Assembly: GCF_036670015.1 (NCBI RefSeq)
Contig: NZ_CP137636.1
Coordinates: 1,838,501-1,902,500, forward strand
Reading direction: 5' to 3'
From: Niallia sp. XMNu-256
GTDB taxonomy: Bacteria > Bacillota > Bacilli > Bacillales > Cytobacillaceae
Length of the DNA stretch: 64,000 nucleotides
The notes under the pieces are model-generated. The model was not told the DNA's origin. It saw nothing but the letters and a program-made list of their open reading frames with translations, and made no database searches. Numbering within the stretch: position 1 is the first letter of the stretch; each line of letters starts with the position of its first letter. This document shows, piece by piece, positions 1-9,772 of the stretch. Position numbers and translations under genes: made by a program.

Positions 1-36
1 CAAAAAAGGATCTCCTACTCGAAGATCCTTTTAGTA
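1..36. terminator. hairpin at window start
   Basis: AAAAGGATC and GATCCTTTT are complementary arms around an 11-base loop. The downstream arm ends in a T run, so this is a probable intrinsic terminator of a gene outside the window. Confidence 0.5.
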
Positions 37-91
37 TATACAATGTTTCCCAAGTTCGATTGGATCCAAAACAGTGATGATGACCGTGACA

Positions 92-451
92 TCGAACGGG
101 ATATTATAATTTACATTTCACTATTTTAAATAGTAATTTCGATTTTCGAATAGGTTTTAACGAATGGCTTAATACTATTCTATTAGTTGGGGTAACTGAA
201 GAAATTGTCTTTAGGGGTTTTTTATTAAGGAAACTTATGGGTTCTTTTAAATTTTGGGTAGCAAATACAATTACATCTTTACTCTTTGTATTTATAAAGG
301 TCTATTTGAATTCCCTTATATTTTAAGCTCCTCAATAACAGCTTTTGCATTGGGTATTATATTTGGGTTTGTATATAAGAAAAGTAATTCTCTTTGGTCA
401 GTAATTATCATTCATTCTTTGTATAATTTATTAGTGTCACTCTTTTACTAA
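92..451 (+). pseudogene. CPBP/CAAX-type intramembrane protease remnant
   Basis: One frame from about 92 reads through the family's EExxxR motif (VTEEIVFRGFLL, about 193-228) and on to SLLFVFI. The protein then continues in another frame (254-451) with YKGLFEFPYILSS and a final IIIHSLYNLL helix. The usual family sequence between these two blocks (a short His-containing stretch) is missing, so a small deletion has broken the frame. The normal amino-terminal membrane segments are also absent. Family members act as membrane proteases or bacteriocin-immunity-type proteins; this copy is very unlikely to work. Family recognition is from the motif only. Confidence 0.6.
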
Positions 452-490
452 TGCGTGGGTTTAATTCAATTAGGTTGGTAAATATTACAC

Positions 491-523
491 AAAAAAAGCT
501 CAGAAAAAAATCTGAGCTTTTTT
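491..523 (+). terminator. intrinsic terminator after the protease remnant
   Basis: AAAAAAGCTCAGA and TCTGAGCTTTTTT form a near-perfect stem followed by T-rich sequence. Confidence 0.75.
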
Positions 524-918
524 ATTTGTCATTCATATTGATAATTAACTGTTAAAACATATGTTAATTATTTTGTTGTTTGTATTGTTTTTAGCGTTTA
601 TCCTCCCGCCAACCGAACCTGTAAAAAAATATGCAGGTTTTTATTGGTACATGTGCATATGCATATTGCTGGTCAGGTACTGAAATAATCCCAATACATC
701 CCCGATTTCCATGTGCTTTTCATTATAGACCCAAACGGTAAACATGGCTGCTCTAACAGAGCAGATCAAATTGTAGATTAAAGGATGAGATTTTAGTTCC
801 TACCCAATTTTTACACTCATTTAAAAAATATAGGTTTCTGCCCCTACGCTTATGGTTAAAAAATCATACACTGTCCTTGAAGATTTGATATTTCTAAAAC
901 TATGAGAGAAGTGATTTT
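524..918. other. gene-free stretch with a short hairpin
   Basis: No supported gene. A hairpin at 616-642 (AACCTG ... CAGGTT followed by T residues) could terminate transcription. The bases just before it (CCAACCGAACC) recur near 21656, so this may be a small dispersed repeat. Confidence 0.4.
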
Positions 919-2787
919 ATGGGAGGAAAAAGTGGATCAAAAAGAAGAGTAGTATCTATGGGAAGAATGAAACCTAATTTTTTTAATCAAAAAGATGTTT
1001 GGGTACCCAAAATTGAAAAAGATCCCATTAATGATTCAACAATGGAATCTCAAGCTAAGGAAAATCACAAAAAACAAAATGTCTATGATTTTATAGTCAT
1101 TGGCGCGGGAACTGCCGGAGGGGTTGTCGCAAAAGAACTATCAGATGATTTCGAGACTTCTGTACTCACACTTGAGCCAGGGACTAATATGAGAGAAGAG
1201 TTAAGCAGCGCCTCCAACGCAGGCTCAGGCGTGTTGGCAACTGATAACAGACACTCATTTAATGTCATGTCTACAATAGAACCAAATATTAATAGTCAGT
1301 TAAGGATTTCAAGTGGTCGAGCAATTGGCGGAAGCTCTGAACATAATGCCATGTATGCAGTTAGAGGAAGTCGTGAACTTTATGATCAATGGGGAGAACT
1401 TGTTGGACCTCAATGGAATTATGATCATGTTAGTTCTTTATTCAAAAAGAACGAGACGTATACAGGTAAATCACAAGAGCCAGATCAACGGGGAACAAAA
1501 GGGCCCATTCACGTTAGACAACAAATTATTCCTGAACGCAAGAATGGACTAACGAAAATATTGGCGCTGGCAACGTCAGAAGTATTGAATATTCCAATTG
1601 TTGAAGATTATAATACTGGTATAAAAGATTGCACATTTTTTAAATCACAGGCTATGAACAAAAGGGTGAACGGAAAATTTATTCGTTCATCAACAGCAAC
1701 TGGATATTTAGGAAATGATGTGGTTACGCCAGGAAATGAGTTCCAACCCGATGAATTTGGGGTTCGTGGAAGACAGCTAACCATTTTCGCAAAAACAACC
1801 GTAAATAAAATTCTCTTTAAACAAAATAGAGGAGTTCATGTGGCAGTCGGTGTTGAGTATGTCAAGAATGGAATAACTGAAAGGGCCTATGCAAACAAAG
1901 GAATTATCCTTTCTGCTGGAAATTTTTCTTCGGTCATCCTTCAACGTTCTGGGATTGGAAGATCTACTGATCTAGCTAAAATTGGTGTACCAACACTGAT
2001 AGAGAGCCCAAATGTGGGACATAATTTCCAAGCTCAATTCACTGGTGGAGTGGGAGTTGAAGTGGAAACGAGTCGTCTTTTAGAATTAATGCAGGCTGAC
2101 CCTGACCTACCATTTCCATTAGGTGCCCATAAAGGAGAAGGTAAAACGGGAGGCCGACGCCTTCAAATTTATAGCAGTGTAACTCCTTCTTTTCTGCCTC
2201 CATCAGTTGTTTTTACGAACAACTGGGCATTTAATAGAAATAAAAGAACAAATATCATGAGTATTGGCCCTTTTGATAATAACCCGAGAAGTAGAGGAAC
2301 GATTCTGGCTGCTCACAGTGATCCTGAAGCTTATCCATCCGTTAACCTCAATCCGTTGCAAGATCAGAATGACTTAGAATTTATGATCGACCAGTATATT
2401 AATATTTACAATATTATGAAGAAGGCGCAACAACTAGACCCTCAGGGCATTTATAAAGTAGTATATCCTTCGGAAGATGTCTTTGAAATAAAAAATGAAG
2501 CGAGAAAAAGAGCAGAGCTTGCTAAATATGTTAGAGCAACGTATCGAAATATTTTTCATTTTGGCGGACAATGTAGGATGGCTAGAAGTATTCAAGAGGG
2601 AGTTGTTGATGGGTATCTAAATGTTTTTGGTACTAAAAACCTAAAAGTTGCAGACCTTTCTATTTCTCCTATTTTACCAGATGGAAATACTTCCCTCCCA
2701 TCGCAAATGATTGGTTTAAATTGTGCGCGGTTTATTAAAAAGGAAGCATTTAATTATAGTAAGTCTGAGTTTGAAGATATATACTGA
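919..2787 (+). CDS. GMC-family FAD-dependent oxidoreductase
   Basis: Flavoprotein of the glucose-methanol-choline family, which oxidises alcohols or sugars with FAD and passes electrons to oxygen or another acceptor. The FAD-binding loop FIVIGAGTAGGVVAKEL lies at about residues 58-74. The family signature GRAIGGSSEHNAMYAVRG is near residues 134-151. The carboxy-terminal domain carries the expected catalytic His (FHFGGQ, His547) and Asn (GNTSLP, Asn590). Length 622 is normal for the family. The first 50 residues are polar and basic without a signal peptide, so the start is not certain: the ribosome site before 919 is weak and an in-frame ATG exists at 958. It stands alone with no cytochrome partner. 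Substrate unknown. Confidence 0.85.
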   Translation: MGGKSGSKRRVVSMGRMKPNFFNQKDVWVPKIEKDPINDSTMESQAKENHKKQNVYDFIVIGAGTAGGVVAKELSDDFETSVLTLEPGTNMREELSSASNAGSGVLATDNRHSFNVMSTIEPNINSQLRISSGRAIGGSSEHNAMYAVRGSRELYDQWGELVGPQWNYDHVSSLFKKNETYTGKSQEPDQRGTKGPIHVRQQIIPERKNGLTKILALATSEVLNIPIVEDYNTGIKDCTFFKSQAMNKRVNGKFIRSSTATGYLGNDVVTPGNEFQPDEFGVRGRQLTIFAKTTVNKILFKQNRGVHVAVGVEYVKNGITERAYANKGIILSAGNFSSVILQRSGIGRSTDLAKIGVPTLIESPNVGHNFQAQFTGGVGVEVETSRLLELMQADPDLPFPLGAHKGEGKTGGRRLQIYSSVTPSFLPPSVVFTNNWAFNRNKRTNIMSIGPFDNNPRSRGTILAAHSDPEAYPSVNLNPLQDQNDLEFMIDQYINIYNIMKKAQQLDPQGIYKVVYPSEDVFEIKNEARKRAELAKYVRATYRNIFHFGGQCRMARSIQEGVVDGYLNVFGTKNLKVADLSISPILPDGNTSLPSQMIGLNCARFIKKEAFNYSKSEFEDIY

Positions 2788-3297
2788 TCGCATATAAGAT
2801 ATCATCATGAACATTTCTTGAGATACAAACAAAACATTTAAAAGATATTCACATGACTTACTGTTTATTAAGGGGCTTTTCTCTACTAATTGTTCCGTCC
2901 TTACAAATTTATCTAGACCTATTTATAATATGACCTCTACTAACTTTTGATGGTTCAGCTACTTATCACTAAGTAAGTCATAAATAGCACTTCATGTATC
3001 CATCATACCTCCAGGGTAAAAGTAAAATCTTTCCTTCCACCTTCGCGGTTCGGGACTGAAACCCTAAAGTTTATACCCATGCATGGCGTTCCTTAGAAAA
3101 GCCTAAATCATAGTGATTTAGGCTTTTATTTTATAGATTATTCATCATGTATCGCCATGACAGCGAATCTACCTACATTACTATTCGGCAATCCTCATTA
3201 TTTTTATCAATACTCGTCACCGACATCATCAAAAAAAATCTCCGAAGTCCTTATCTTCCTCTCTTACTTTCATCTTGTCAGGCTTAACGGGCAGTAA
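2788..3297. other. gene-free stretch with terminator
   Basis: No supported coding sequence. A clean hairpin GCCTAAATCA-TAG-TGATTTAGGC followed by TTTTATTTTA lies at 3101-3131 and is probably a terminator. The same stem sequence returns near 8649, so it is a recurrent terminator type in this genome. Confidence 0.55.
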
Positions 3298-3325
3298 GCC
3301 CCCCACTGATGGAAGTTTCACTTTA
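3298..3325 (+). repeat. solo right end of the 190-bp palindromic repeat family
   Basis: CCCCCACTGATGGAAGTTTC followed by ACTTTA is identical to the right ends of the copies at 15.7 and 23.6 kb. Only this end is present. It abuts the decayed lipoprotein gene on the minus strand and supplies its last stop codon (TAA of TAAAGTGAAAC). Confidence 0.7.
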
Positions 3326-4227
3326 TTTGATTACGTTAATAGAACTCCCATAGGCGACAATCGAGAATTCTTCGTTATAAAATTTTCGACCATCATCATT
3401 CGAAGGTTGCGGTGCCATTGTAAAGCTTGTTGGGTATTCAACAGAAAATCCATAACGAGCATTCTGATAAGTCGTGGATTCAACAACTTCCTCTTATTCT
3501 GTCACTTCTTCTTCGAGCGCTGCCTCGCTGTCCTTTTTCTCTGGATTCGTTTCCGTTTTTAATGTCATTTGATTAGCATAATCCTTATACTCATTTTGGA
3601 TATCATCCGTGTATTGGAGGCCGCTATAATACAGAATGCCATCTTCTATACGAAGGAGATCCGTTATCTGAATATCTTTATTGAATTCGGCGACGACCTC
3701 TCTTTTATGAGTTTCAACATTTATTCTATGATTGTCCCATGTGGAAAGCCTATGATGACTAGCACATGATCATCATCTTCCCAAATGACATCCTTCGGTT
3801 TATTTTCATAGTCCGTAGAGACCAAGACATGTTGGCTTCCATCTTGAAGGTCCACGATAAAAAGATCACTTAACTCCTCCCAACCAAAAGGGGATAGGTA
3901 GGCAGCCTTTTTGCCATTTGGTGACTTCACCGGTTCAGAAGGATCTCGGTCTGATAAAACAATCGGCTTCTCGCCAGGTTTTATTAAATTTACTGTATTT
4001 AATTTCGAGTTTAGTTGAATATCAAAGAGATCCTTCGGGCTTGCCGTTACTTCTTGGTCCTCTTGTGAATTCGTTCCTTCGGTTTTATTCTGAGTAGAGG
4101 GCTCTTGTTGTACAGGATTTTCCGTTTCTTTTTCAGCTGAGGTCTTAGAAGCCGTTTCTTGGGTGTTAGAGCAGGCGCTTACTATCAAGGTAATGGTTAA
4201 TAGTATAAATAGTACATATTTTTTCAA
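3323..4227 (-). pseudogene. decayed DUF4652-type lipoprotein
   Basis: The intact first part (3721-4227) encodes a lipoprotein signal peptide (MKKYVLFILLTITLIVSAC, lipobox Cys19), a polar linker and the start of a DUF4652-like domain (PVKSPNGKKAAYLSPFGWEE, then VLVIIGFPHGT). The frame is then lost. A further stretch follows in a second frame (NVETHKREVVAEF ... SEAALEEEVTE, to 3494), then an in-frame TAA, then EEVVESTTYQNARYGFSVEY up to the repeat at 3325. A short deletion that removed the usual GGN-x-Y segment, one nonsense codon and truncation by the repeat together inactivate it. A truncated lipoprotein of 168 residues may still be made. Family identity rests on recognised motifs. Confidence 0.65.
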
Positions 4228-4666
4228 AAGATTCCCCTCCGTAACAAATAACTAGTAATTTTATCATAAATATATCATATCTGGTGGAGAAATATGGAAA
4301 ATGGTACCTTTTATTTCTATATGAATTCTAGACTTTCAATGACTTTCGAAAATATATCACCGTCTTAATCAACAAACCTGTTACAATAGTACTATAATAC
4401 TTTCTGAGTCATTGAATTGTTTAAAAAGATGTATTTTTAATGAATTAGCTAAACAGATTTTAAGAAATTACCTAAACTTAAGAGACGAAAAAAGTAGTCA
4501 GTTAAATAATACTAATAAAATTCAGACCAAGAAATGCTAAGAAAACTGAAAATCTAGCTATACCTTCCTAAATTGTATCCCCTAATTATAATAAGTTCAT
4601 TGATTTTTCTTTTGTTAGTCATTTTCAGAAACCTAAAAAATAATAATCGAAATACAAAAAGTTGGA
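4228..4666. other. gene-free AT-rich intergenic region
   Basis: It lies between two divergent genes, so it should hold both promoters. I see no clear gene, repeat or strong operator. Confidence 0.4.
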
Positions 4667-4675
4667 GTGAAACCA

Positions 4676-5524
4676 TTGTTAACGATTCAAATAAAACTAG
4701 GAAAAATTTTAAATAATGAAGACATTACAAAGGTATTTGGATGTGCGCCCCAAGGAGGGATGCGCCGTTCCCATAAAACCAATACACTTGTACTAGTGTC
4801 TGATCATACTAAGGCATTATATGAAGATCGTTGGGAAGGCCCGATCCTTCACTATACGGGGATGGGAAGGGAAGGAGACCAAACGTTAACCTCCCAAAAT
4901 TTAACATTAGCCCAATCAAATTCAAATGGTGTTGAGGTTCATTTATTTGAAGTATTTGAACCTCAAAAATATGTGTACATGGGCATTGTTGAATTAGCGG
5001 GAAAGCCATATCAAGAAAAGCAAGTAGACACCTTAGGTCAACATCGTCAAGTTTGGGTATTCCCTCTACAACTAAAGGGGGAGAAGCAGAATGTAGCGAT
5101 TCCTGAAAAGTGGATAAAAACCAAACAAGAGCTTCGCAAGAAAAAGGCTAAAAAGCTTAATGACGCAGAATTAGCCGCTCGAGCAAAAACAATTATCCAT
5201 CATCGTGTAAAAAGGAAAATTACTTCTATCACTTATGAACGGGATCCATATGTATCCGAGTTTGCGAAGCGGTGGGCCAATGGGGTTTGTCAACTGTGTG
5301 AAAAACCGGCGCCTTTTCTTAACAAAAAAGGAGAACCACATCTTCATACCCACCATATCCAATGGTTATCTCGTGGAGGAGAAGATTCCATTGCCAACAC
5401 AATCGCACTTTGTCCGAATTGCCACGATAAAATGCATGTTGTTGATGATCCAACTGATGTTGAAGAATTAAAGAAAAAGGTGCAACAACAGATCAATGAA
5501 ATGAAAGAAGGTGAACAATTTTAA
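4676..5524 (+). CDS. SRA-like/HNH endonuclease (ScoMcrA-like, probable modification-dependent restriction enzyme)
   Basis: The amino-terminal half (GPILHYTGMGREGDQTL and the following LFEVFEPQKYVYMGIVEL) resembles the SRA-like DNA-reading domain found next to HNH nucleases in ScoMcrA-type enzymes. The carboxy-terminal half is a clear HNH nuclease with zinc ligands CQLC and CPNC and the catalytic HTHHIQWLSRGGED segment. Such proteins cut DNA carrying modified bases or phosphorothioate; which modification is read here is unknown. Start choice: the GGAG ribosome site at 4664-4667 overlaps a GTG at 4667, so the in-frame TTG at 4676, 8 bases downstream, is the better start. The stop overlaps the next ATG (TAATG), indicating translational coupling with the DUF2075 gene. 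Confidence 0.75.
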   Translation: MLTIQIKLGKILNNEDITKVFGCAPQGGMRRSHKTNTLVLVSDHTKALYEDRWEGPILHYTGMGREGDQTLTSQNLTLAQSNSNGVEVHLFEVFEPQKYVYMGIVELAGKPYQEKQVDTLGQHRQVWVFPLQLKGEKQNVAIPEKWIKTKQELRKKKAKKLNDAELAARAKTIIHHRVKRKITSITYERDPYVSEFAKRWANGVCQLCEKPAPFLNKKGEPHLHTHHIQWLSRGGEDSIANTIALCPNCHDKMHVVDDPTDVEELKKKVQQQINEMKEGEQF

Positions 5525-7559
5525 TGGAAACAAAATATAAGATTGGAAACCTTTTGCAATTAACGGAAGGGCAATTTATTCGCGACCTCTATTGGCATAC
5601 AGAGCGTAAACAATATACTAGATTTGAAGAGTGCCCAGAAGAAGATCAAAAAAAGATTCTATCATGGGTGGATAGTTTACGATTTTTGAAAAAATATTTC
5701 ACTGAAGCCAATTTGGCTCTTATTCATGATGTCGACATTTATTTCGAATATCAAATTTTTGATTCAACCTGGATAGATGCTGTGATTCTCACAAAAAACA
5801 AATACATGATTTTAGAATTCAAAAGTGGTCAGGATCCTCGCGAGGAAACACTAAAGAGACATCGAATTCAAGTCAACGGATATTATAACAAAGTCACTTT
5901 GTGTAATAAAAATATTTGGGAAGAAGCGCAAAGAAGTCCTGAGTTCAAGGTTCAAAAATATCTCATTTATACTAATCCAGTCATGGCTGGAAGAAATGAA
6001 AAACTAGATTATATAAAAGTGGCCGATGAGTTTAGGGATGTCGTTAAGGAAATAAATGGTCCAGCAAGAGAAGATCAAGTAAAAAAATGGCTTAAATTTA
6101 ATGAGAAACTAGATCTGACAACAGTCGGGGTTATGAAGGATATTTTAAAGAGGGAACTTCTACAGCAAATGTACGTGGATACAGAAAATGTTGCCACTTG
6201 CTCGCAAATCATTGATGAGTTAGCGGAAGATACAAAAAGGAATAATCTTAACTTAATATTTATTAAAGGTGCTCCAGGTACAGGGAAAACGGGAACAGGT
6301 TTTGCGCTTCTTGAAAAATATTTAGATCAGGGAGCCAAATATGTAACAGGCAATGGAAACTTAGCGGGAATTTTTAAACAGATGATTCGAAAAGAAAGAA
6401 TTGGTGGCGCTGAGGCAGCTGCGGTCGGTTCTCTACATAATATCTATGATCTTAAGTATTTCTGTAGAAGGTATCGAGATGGTGATCAAAGGGTCCAAGA
6501 ACCCAGCATTCACAATGATCTATTAATCATCGACGAAGCCCAAAGAATGTGGAATCCATTGCAAATGGCTATTGATAAAAGGGCCAATCATCCGAGAGAA
6601 TATATCGATTATATCATTGAACGGGATGTCTCTGAGGTTTACATCATTTTACATAGTTTAGTTGTTTCCATGATACAAAAAAAGAAGAGTAAAACGATTG
6701 TATTTCTCATGGGATCAGGTCAAGAAATTTATTTAGGGGAAGAAGATGGCGAGGAAACTATTATTAAAGCGATTATCCAGCTTTGTGATGTCATTCATAG
6801 AGGAAGTCGAGATATCCAGGTGAATGTGTTTGTTCCAGATCAAGAAATGGCTATTCAACTAGGCGGGGATACCGTAAATCTTAAAATTAATCATTCCTTA
6901 AAACTAAAGGAAAATAAAAGAAACCATTACAGTCCAGAAGCATTGCCGTTTGTAGAAGCCTTATTGGATGGAAATAAAACACGGGCTAAAAGTCTTGCTA
7001 GAAATTTGAAAGATGCTTATTATCTCTTCAATGATTTTAATTCATCAAAGTCATCCCTTGATTCGGTTGAGGACCTTTTTTCTAAAGGATTCATAATGTG
7101 TAGCTTTGATGCCAGATATAGCAACGGCATTAGTAGTTATCAAATAAATGGTGAGGTTATCCGGGAAATTTCTAATCAAAATCTTTATGATTTTTATATT
7201 AAACAAAATAGCAATCAATTAAAGTCGTTTGCGGGTCAATTTAACTGTCAAGGGTTGGAACTGGATTATCCCATCCTTATTTGGGGAATCTATTAAAAAT
7301 CCGCAATGGAAAATGGGTCATTGACGAACACAAGGAGATCTATCAAATTAGAAACTACTGCAAAAAAGTAAATGAAGTGCTTGATCGAAATCCGTTAATA
7401 CGTCAGAAAGTACCGTACCTTACAGAAAAAGAGATCCGAAAAGTCTTTATCATAAACTGTTTCCGCGTACTCCTTACCCGCAGCAGAATTGCGACATTAC
7501 TATATGTTGAAGATCGAGAAACATATGAGTATTTTAAGGAAATCTTGGAGTTGGAATGA
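5524..7559 (+). pseudogene. nuclease-helicase DUF2075 protein with one frameshift
   Basis: The first 590 residues (5524-7296) hold a PD-(D/E)XK-like nuclease core (Asp85, then Glu98-Phe-Lys100) and a P-loop ATPase of the DUF2075/Schlafen-like type, with Walker A GAPGTGKT at about 249-256 and Walker B LLIIDEAQ near 333-340. The protein ends abruptly at LIWGIY. The rest of the domain, including the expected arginine-finger-like FRVLLTRSR, continues in another frame (7281-7559). One extra G in the GGGG run at 7282-7285 would restore IWGNLLKIRNGKWV and a protein of about 678 residues. This is either a sequencing error or a recent inactivating deletion. No canonical slippery heptamer is visible in the right frame. 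It is coupled to the upstream HNH gene and is probably a partner in DNA defence. Confidence 0.75.
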
Positions 7560-7830
7560 AAATCTGGAGTGACGTTTCATATGTGTGTCCACTTGTATTT
7601 AACTCCTTGAAAACAGCAAGGTTAATTTTAAATATTCACTAATATGTAACCGTTTTCTTCAAAAAAACTGTTATAATAAGGCTATATAACTATGATAATA
7701 GACTTAGAGATTATGTGATATTACCTTAACAGATAGTAAGTTTATAAGTGGGCTTAAGTTTTAAGCAAAGGTTGGCACTTTTACTCGCCTTTTTTTTATA
7801 AAAAAACAGCAAAGAAAAGAGGAAATGATC
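7560..7830. promoter_or_regulatory. upstream region of the Ltp lipoprotein gene
   Basis: A TATAAT hexamer at about 7671 is a plausible -10 element; the -35 is poor. A ribosome site AGAGGA at 7818-7823 lies 7 bases before ATG 7831 and only 1 base before ATG 7825, favouring the later start. Confidence 0.4.
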
Positions 7831-8517
7831 ATGAAAAAGTCACTGATTACTGCTTCTATTATTATTTCAGCTGCTTTAGTTCTCTCTGCCTGCGGAGGAA
7901 CGACCGAAACACCAGTAGATTCTTCTGCAGAGGAAACAATCGCTCCTGTAGAAACAGAACAGACAATAGAGGAGGCCACCGAGCCTACAGAAACGGAACA
8001 AGCAACAGAGGAGGCCACCGAGCTTACAGAAACGGAACAAGTAACAGAGGAGGCCACCGAGCCTGCAGAAACGGAACAAACACCAGAGGAGACAGCCGCC
8101 CCTGCAAAAACAGAGCAAGTACCAGAGCCAGCTAAAGAAGAGGCTGCTCCCGTGAAACCTATAGAGGAGCCTGTAAAAGAATCTAAACCTACTGAAGAAG
8201 TGGTAAAACCAGAAAAAAGCCCAGAGCTTTCAATGGGGCAAAGCAATGCTATTCGACAAGCTAAAAATTATTTGGATTTTACAGCATTTTCACGTACAGG
8301 TTTAATTGAGCAGCTAGAATTTGAAGGGTACTCTAAAGAAGATGCCACCTTTGCAGTTGATAATATCGAAGTAGATTGGATGGAGCAAGCGGCTAAATCG
8401 GCTCAGAACTATTTAGACTTCACAAGTTTCTCAAAGCAAGGCCTAATTGACCAACTTATATTCGAAGGTTTCACTAGTGAACAAGCGGCTCATGGTGCTG
8501 CAGCAGTAGGTTATTAA
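7831..8517 (+). CDS. Ltp-family surface lipoprotein with tandem repeats
   Basis: Signal peptide MKKSLITASIIISAALVLSAC with lipobox LSAC, so it should be anchored to the outer face of the membrane. Residues about 45-96 are four 13-residue repeats rich in Thr and Glu (TEEATEPTETEQ type). A Pro/Lys/Glu-rich stretch follows, likely crossing the cell wall. Two Ltp helix-turn-helix-like modules end the protein (AIRQAKNYLDFTAFSRTGLI and SAQNYLDFTSFSKQGLIDQL, with LEFEGYSKEDA and LIFEGFTSEQA). Ltp modules occur in host cell-surface lipoproteins and in a phage superinfection-exclusion lipoprotein. The actual role here is unknown. Start ATG 7831 is chosen over 7825 by ribosome-site spacing. Confidence 0.85.
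   Translation: MKKSLITASIIISAALVLSACGGTTETPVDSSAEETIAPVETEQTIEEATEPTETEQATEEATELTETEQVTEEATEPAETEQTPEETAAPAKTEQVPEPAKEEAAPVKPIEEPVKESKPTEEVVKPEKSPELSMGQSNAIRQAKNYLDFTAFSRTGLIEQLEFEGYSKEDATFAVDNIEVDWMEQAAKSAQNYLDFTSFSKQGLIDQLIFEGFTSEQAAHGAAAVGY
7964..8119 (+). repeat. four 39-bp tandem repeats inside the Ltp lipoprotein
   Basis: The unit encodes x-x-E-E-A-T-E-P-x-E-T-E-Q. Units 1-3 are nearly identical and unit 4 is diverged (TPEETAAPAKTEQ). The length keeps frame, so copy number can change without breaking the protein. Confidence 0.85.
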
Positions 8518-8867
8518 TAGTTTGAGAACTTTATAAACAACAACTTAATCAGCAATTACGCTTCTTTTATCAGCGATAGTCATAGCTTTTATCTGTTACC
8601 ACTGAGTTTACAAATAGGGGAATATTTTAAAAAGGTGAAAGTAAAAAAGCCTAAATCATCCTTTTTAAGTGAAGATTTAGGCCTTTGCTATTCACCATAT
8701 CGTCCGGTTATGGAATAAAGTAATATATTCTCTCAACCATTAGTTAAAATAAGGAGAAAATCAATATTATCGTTAAACGCAATTTCAATCCCAGTAAAAA
8801 ACTATGTAATGATGATACATTTTCAAAGGCCGTAATCAGTAAGGATCTGACCCTGATCCTGTACCAA
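8518..8867. other. gene-free stretch with terminator hairpin
   Basis: A hairpin at 8649-8685 (GCCTAAATC ... GATTTAGGC, then CTTTGC) is a probable terminator for the lipoprotein. Its arms match those of the terminator near 3101. Nothing else is seen. Confidence 0.5.
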
Positions 8868-9266
8868 CTATTTTTCATTCATCAATTGTTCAACAGCAGG
8901 TACATCCGCTGGTGCCCATTTTAAGGATTCTAAGTTTTCCCGTTTGAGCCAAATGAACGTTGAATGTTCGTTCGCAATGGGGGAGCCCTTTATAATCTTG
9001 CATTTTATTGAAACAAGTTGGATTGTAAAGTTGTCATATTCGTGAATATTTTCATTAAAAACTTGATTATTTGTTTCCGCTTTACACCCTAACTCTTCGT
9101 ATATTTCCCGTTTTAGTGCTGAAAAAATATCTTCACCTTCTTCCACCTTACCACCAGGAAATTCCCATCTATTTGGAATAGACATGAGAGGCGATCTAAG
9201 CGCACATAAGATTTCATCTTGTTCATTTTCGATGATAGCTGCCACAACTTTTATGAGTTTCTTCAT
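8868..9266 (-). CDS. Nudix hydrolase (MutT-like (deoxy)nucleoside triphosphate pyrophosphohydrolase)
   Basis: The complete Nudix box GGKVEEGEDIFSALKREIYEELG is present (G-x5-E-x7-REUxEExG). The length of 132 and the opening KVVAAIIENEQDEILCALRS with WEFPGGKVE are typical of MutT-type enzymes that hydrolyse oxidised or non-canonical nucleotides such as 8-oxo-dGTP or modified dCTP/CTP. Substrate cannot be fixed from sequence. A ribosome site (GGAGG on the minus strand) precedes the ATG. It stands alone, convergent with the upstream lipoprotein gene. Confidence 0.9.
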   Translation of the reverse strand: MKKLIKVVAAIIENEQDEILCALRSPLMSIPNRWEFPGGKVEEGEDIFSALKREIYEELGCKAETNNQVFNENIHEYDNFTIQLVSIKCKIIKGSPIANEHSTFIWLKRENLESLKWAPADVPAVEQLMNEK

Positions 9267-9772
9267 TATTATCCTCCATAATAACTCTAATCATCTTAAT
9301 CCTATTAATTTTGAATGAAATTATTTTTACTATATTTTCTCTCTTACCATTGAAATGAGTTAATTACTGCTTGTTATATTATATACTTCCAATCTTTCTC
9401 GTTCACAATTATGAATAAAAATAATGAAGCCTTTAGTTTTTGAAAGTAGAGTAGAATTTCCAAACAGTACAATGTTAGCCTATGTAACCTTTAAAAATGT
9501 GAATTTACCAAGCTGAACTTGGAAAAGTATTATTGACCGATATTACTTATCTCTATTATAGTAATGGCCATAGGACTTATTAATCCGGTGTGAAAAGATG
9601 TACGCCTAAAGAAATCAATCCTTACCCACCATTTATGCACATCCTTACCCACCATTAGTTTTTAACAACTTTGAAACTTCTAGTTCCCCAATGGCCTGTA
9701 CATGTTTGGGACAGAGATAGACAGCTTTATTAGAGATTGTTCAATTTTTATAAAGAAATAGGGGGTGATTAG
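9267..9772. other. gene-free stretch
   Basis: It separates a leftward and a rightward gene. Two near-identical direct repeats (ATCCTTACCCACCATT) occur at about 9618-9633 and 9641-9656. No gene is supported. Confidence 0.35.

Noticed and set aside
7281-7296. Programmed -1 frameshift between the two DUF2075 frames
   Set aside because: The zero-frame codons ATT-TGG-GGA do not form an X-XXY-YYZ slippery heptamer, and no pseudoknot was evident; a single-G deletion is simpler.
7876-8246. Two long minus-strand open frames opposite the Ltp lipoprotein gene, rich in Gly/Ser/Val or Cys/Leu
   Set aside because: They are antisense products of the 39-bp tandem repeats; neither has a ribosome site, and the plus-strand gene has a signal peptide and recognised domains.
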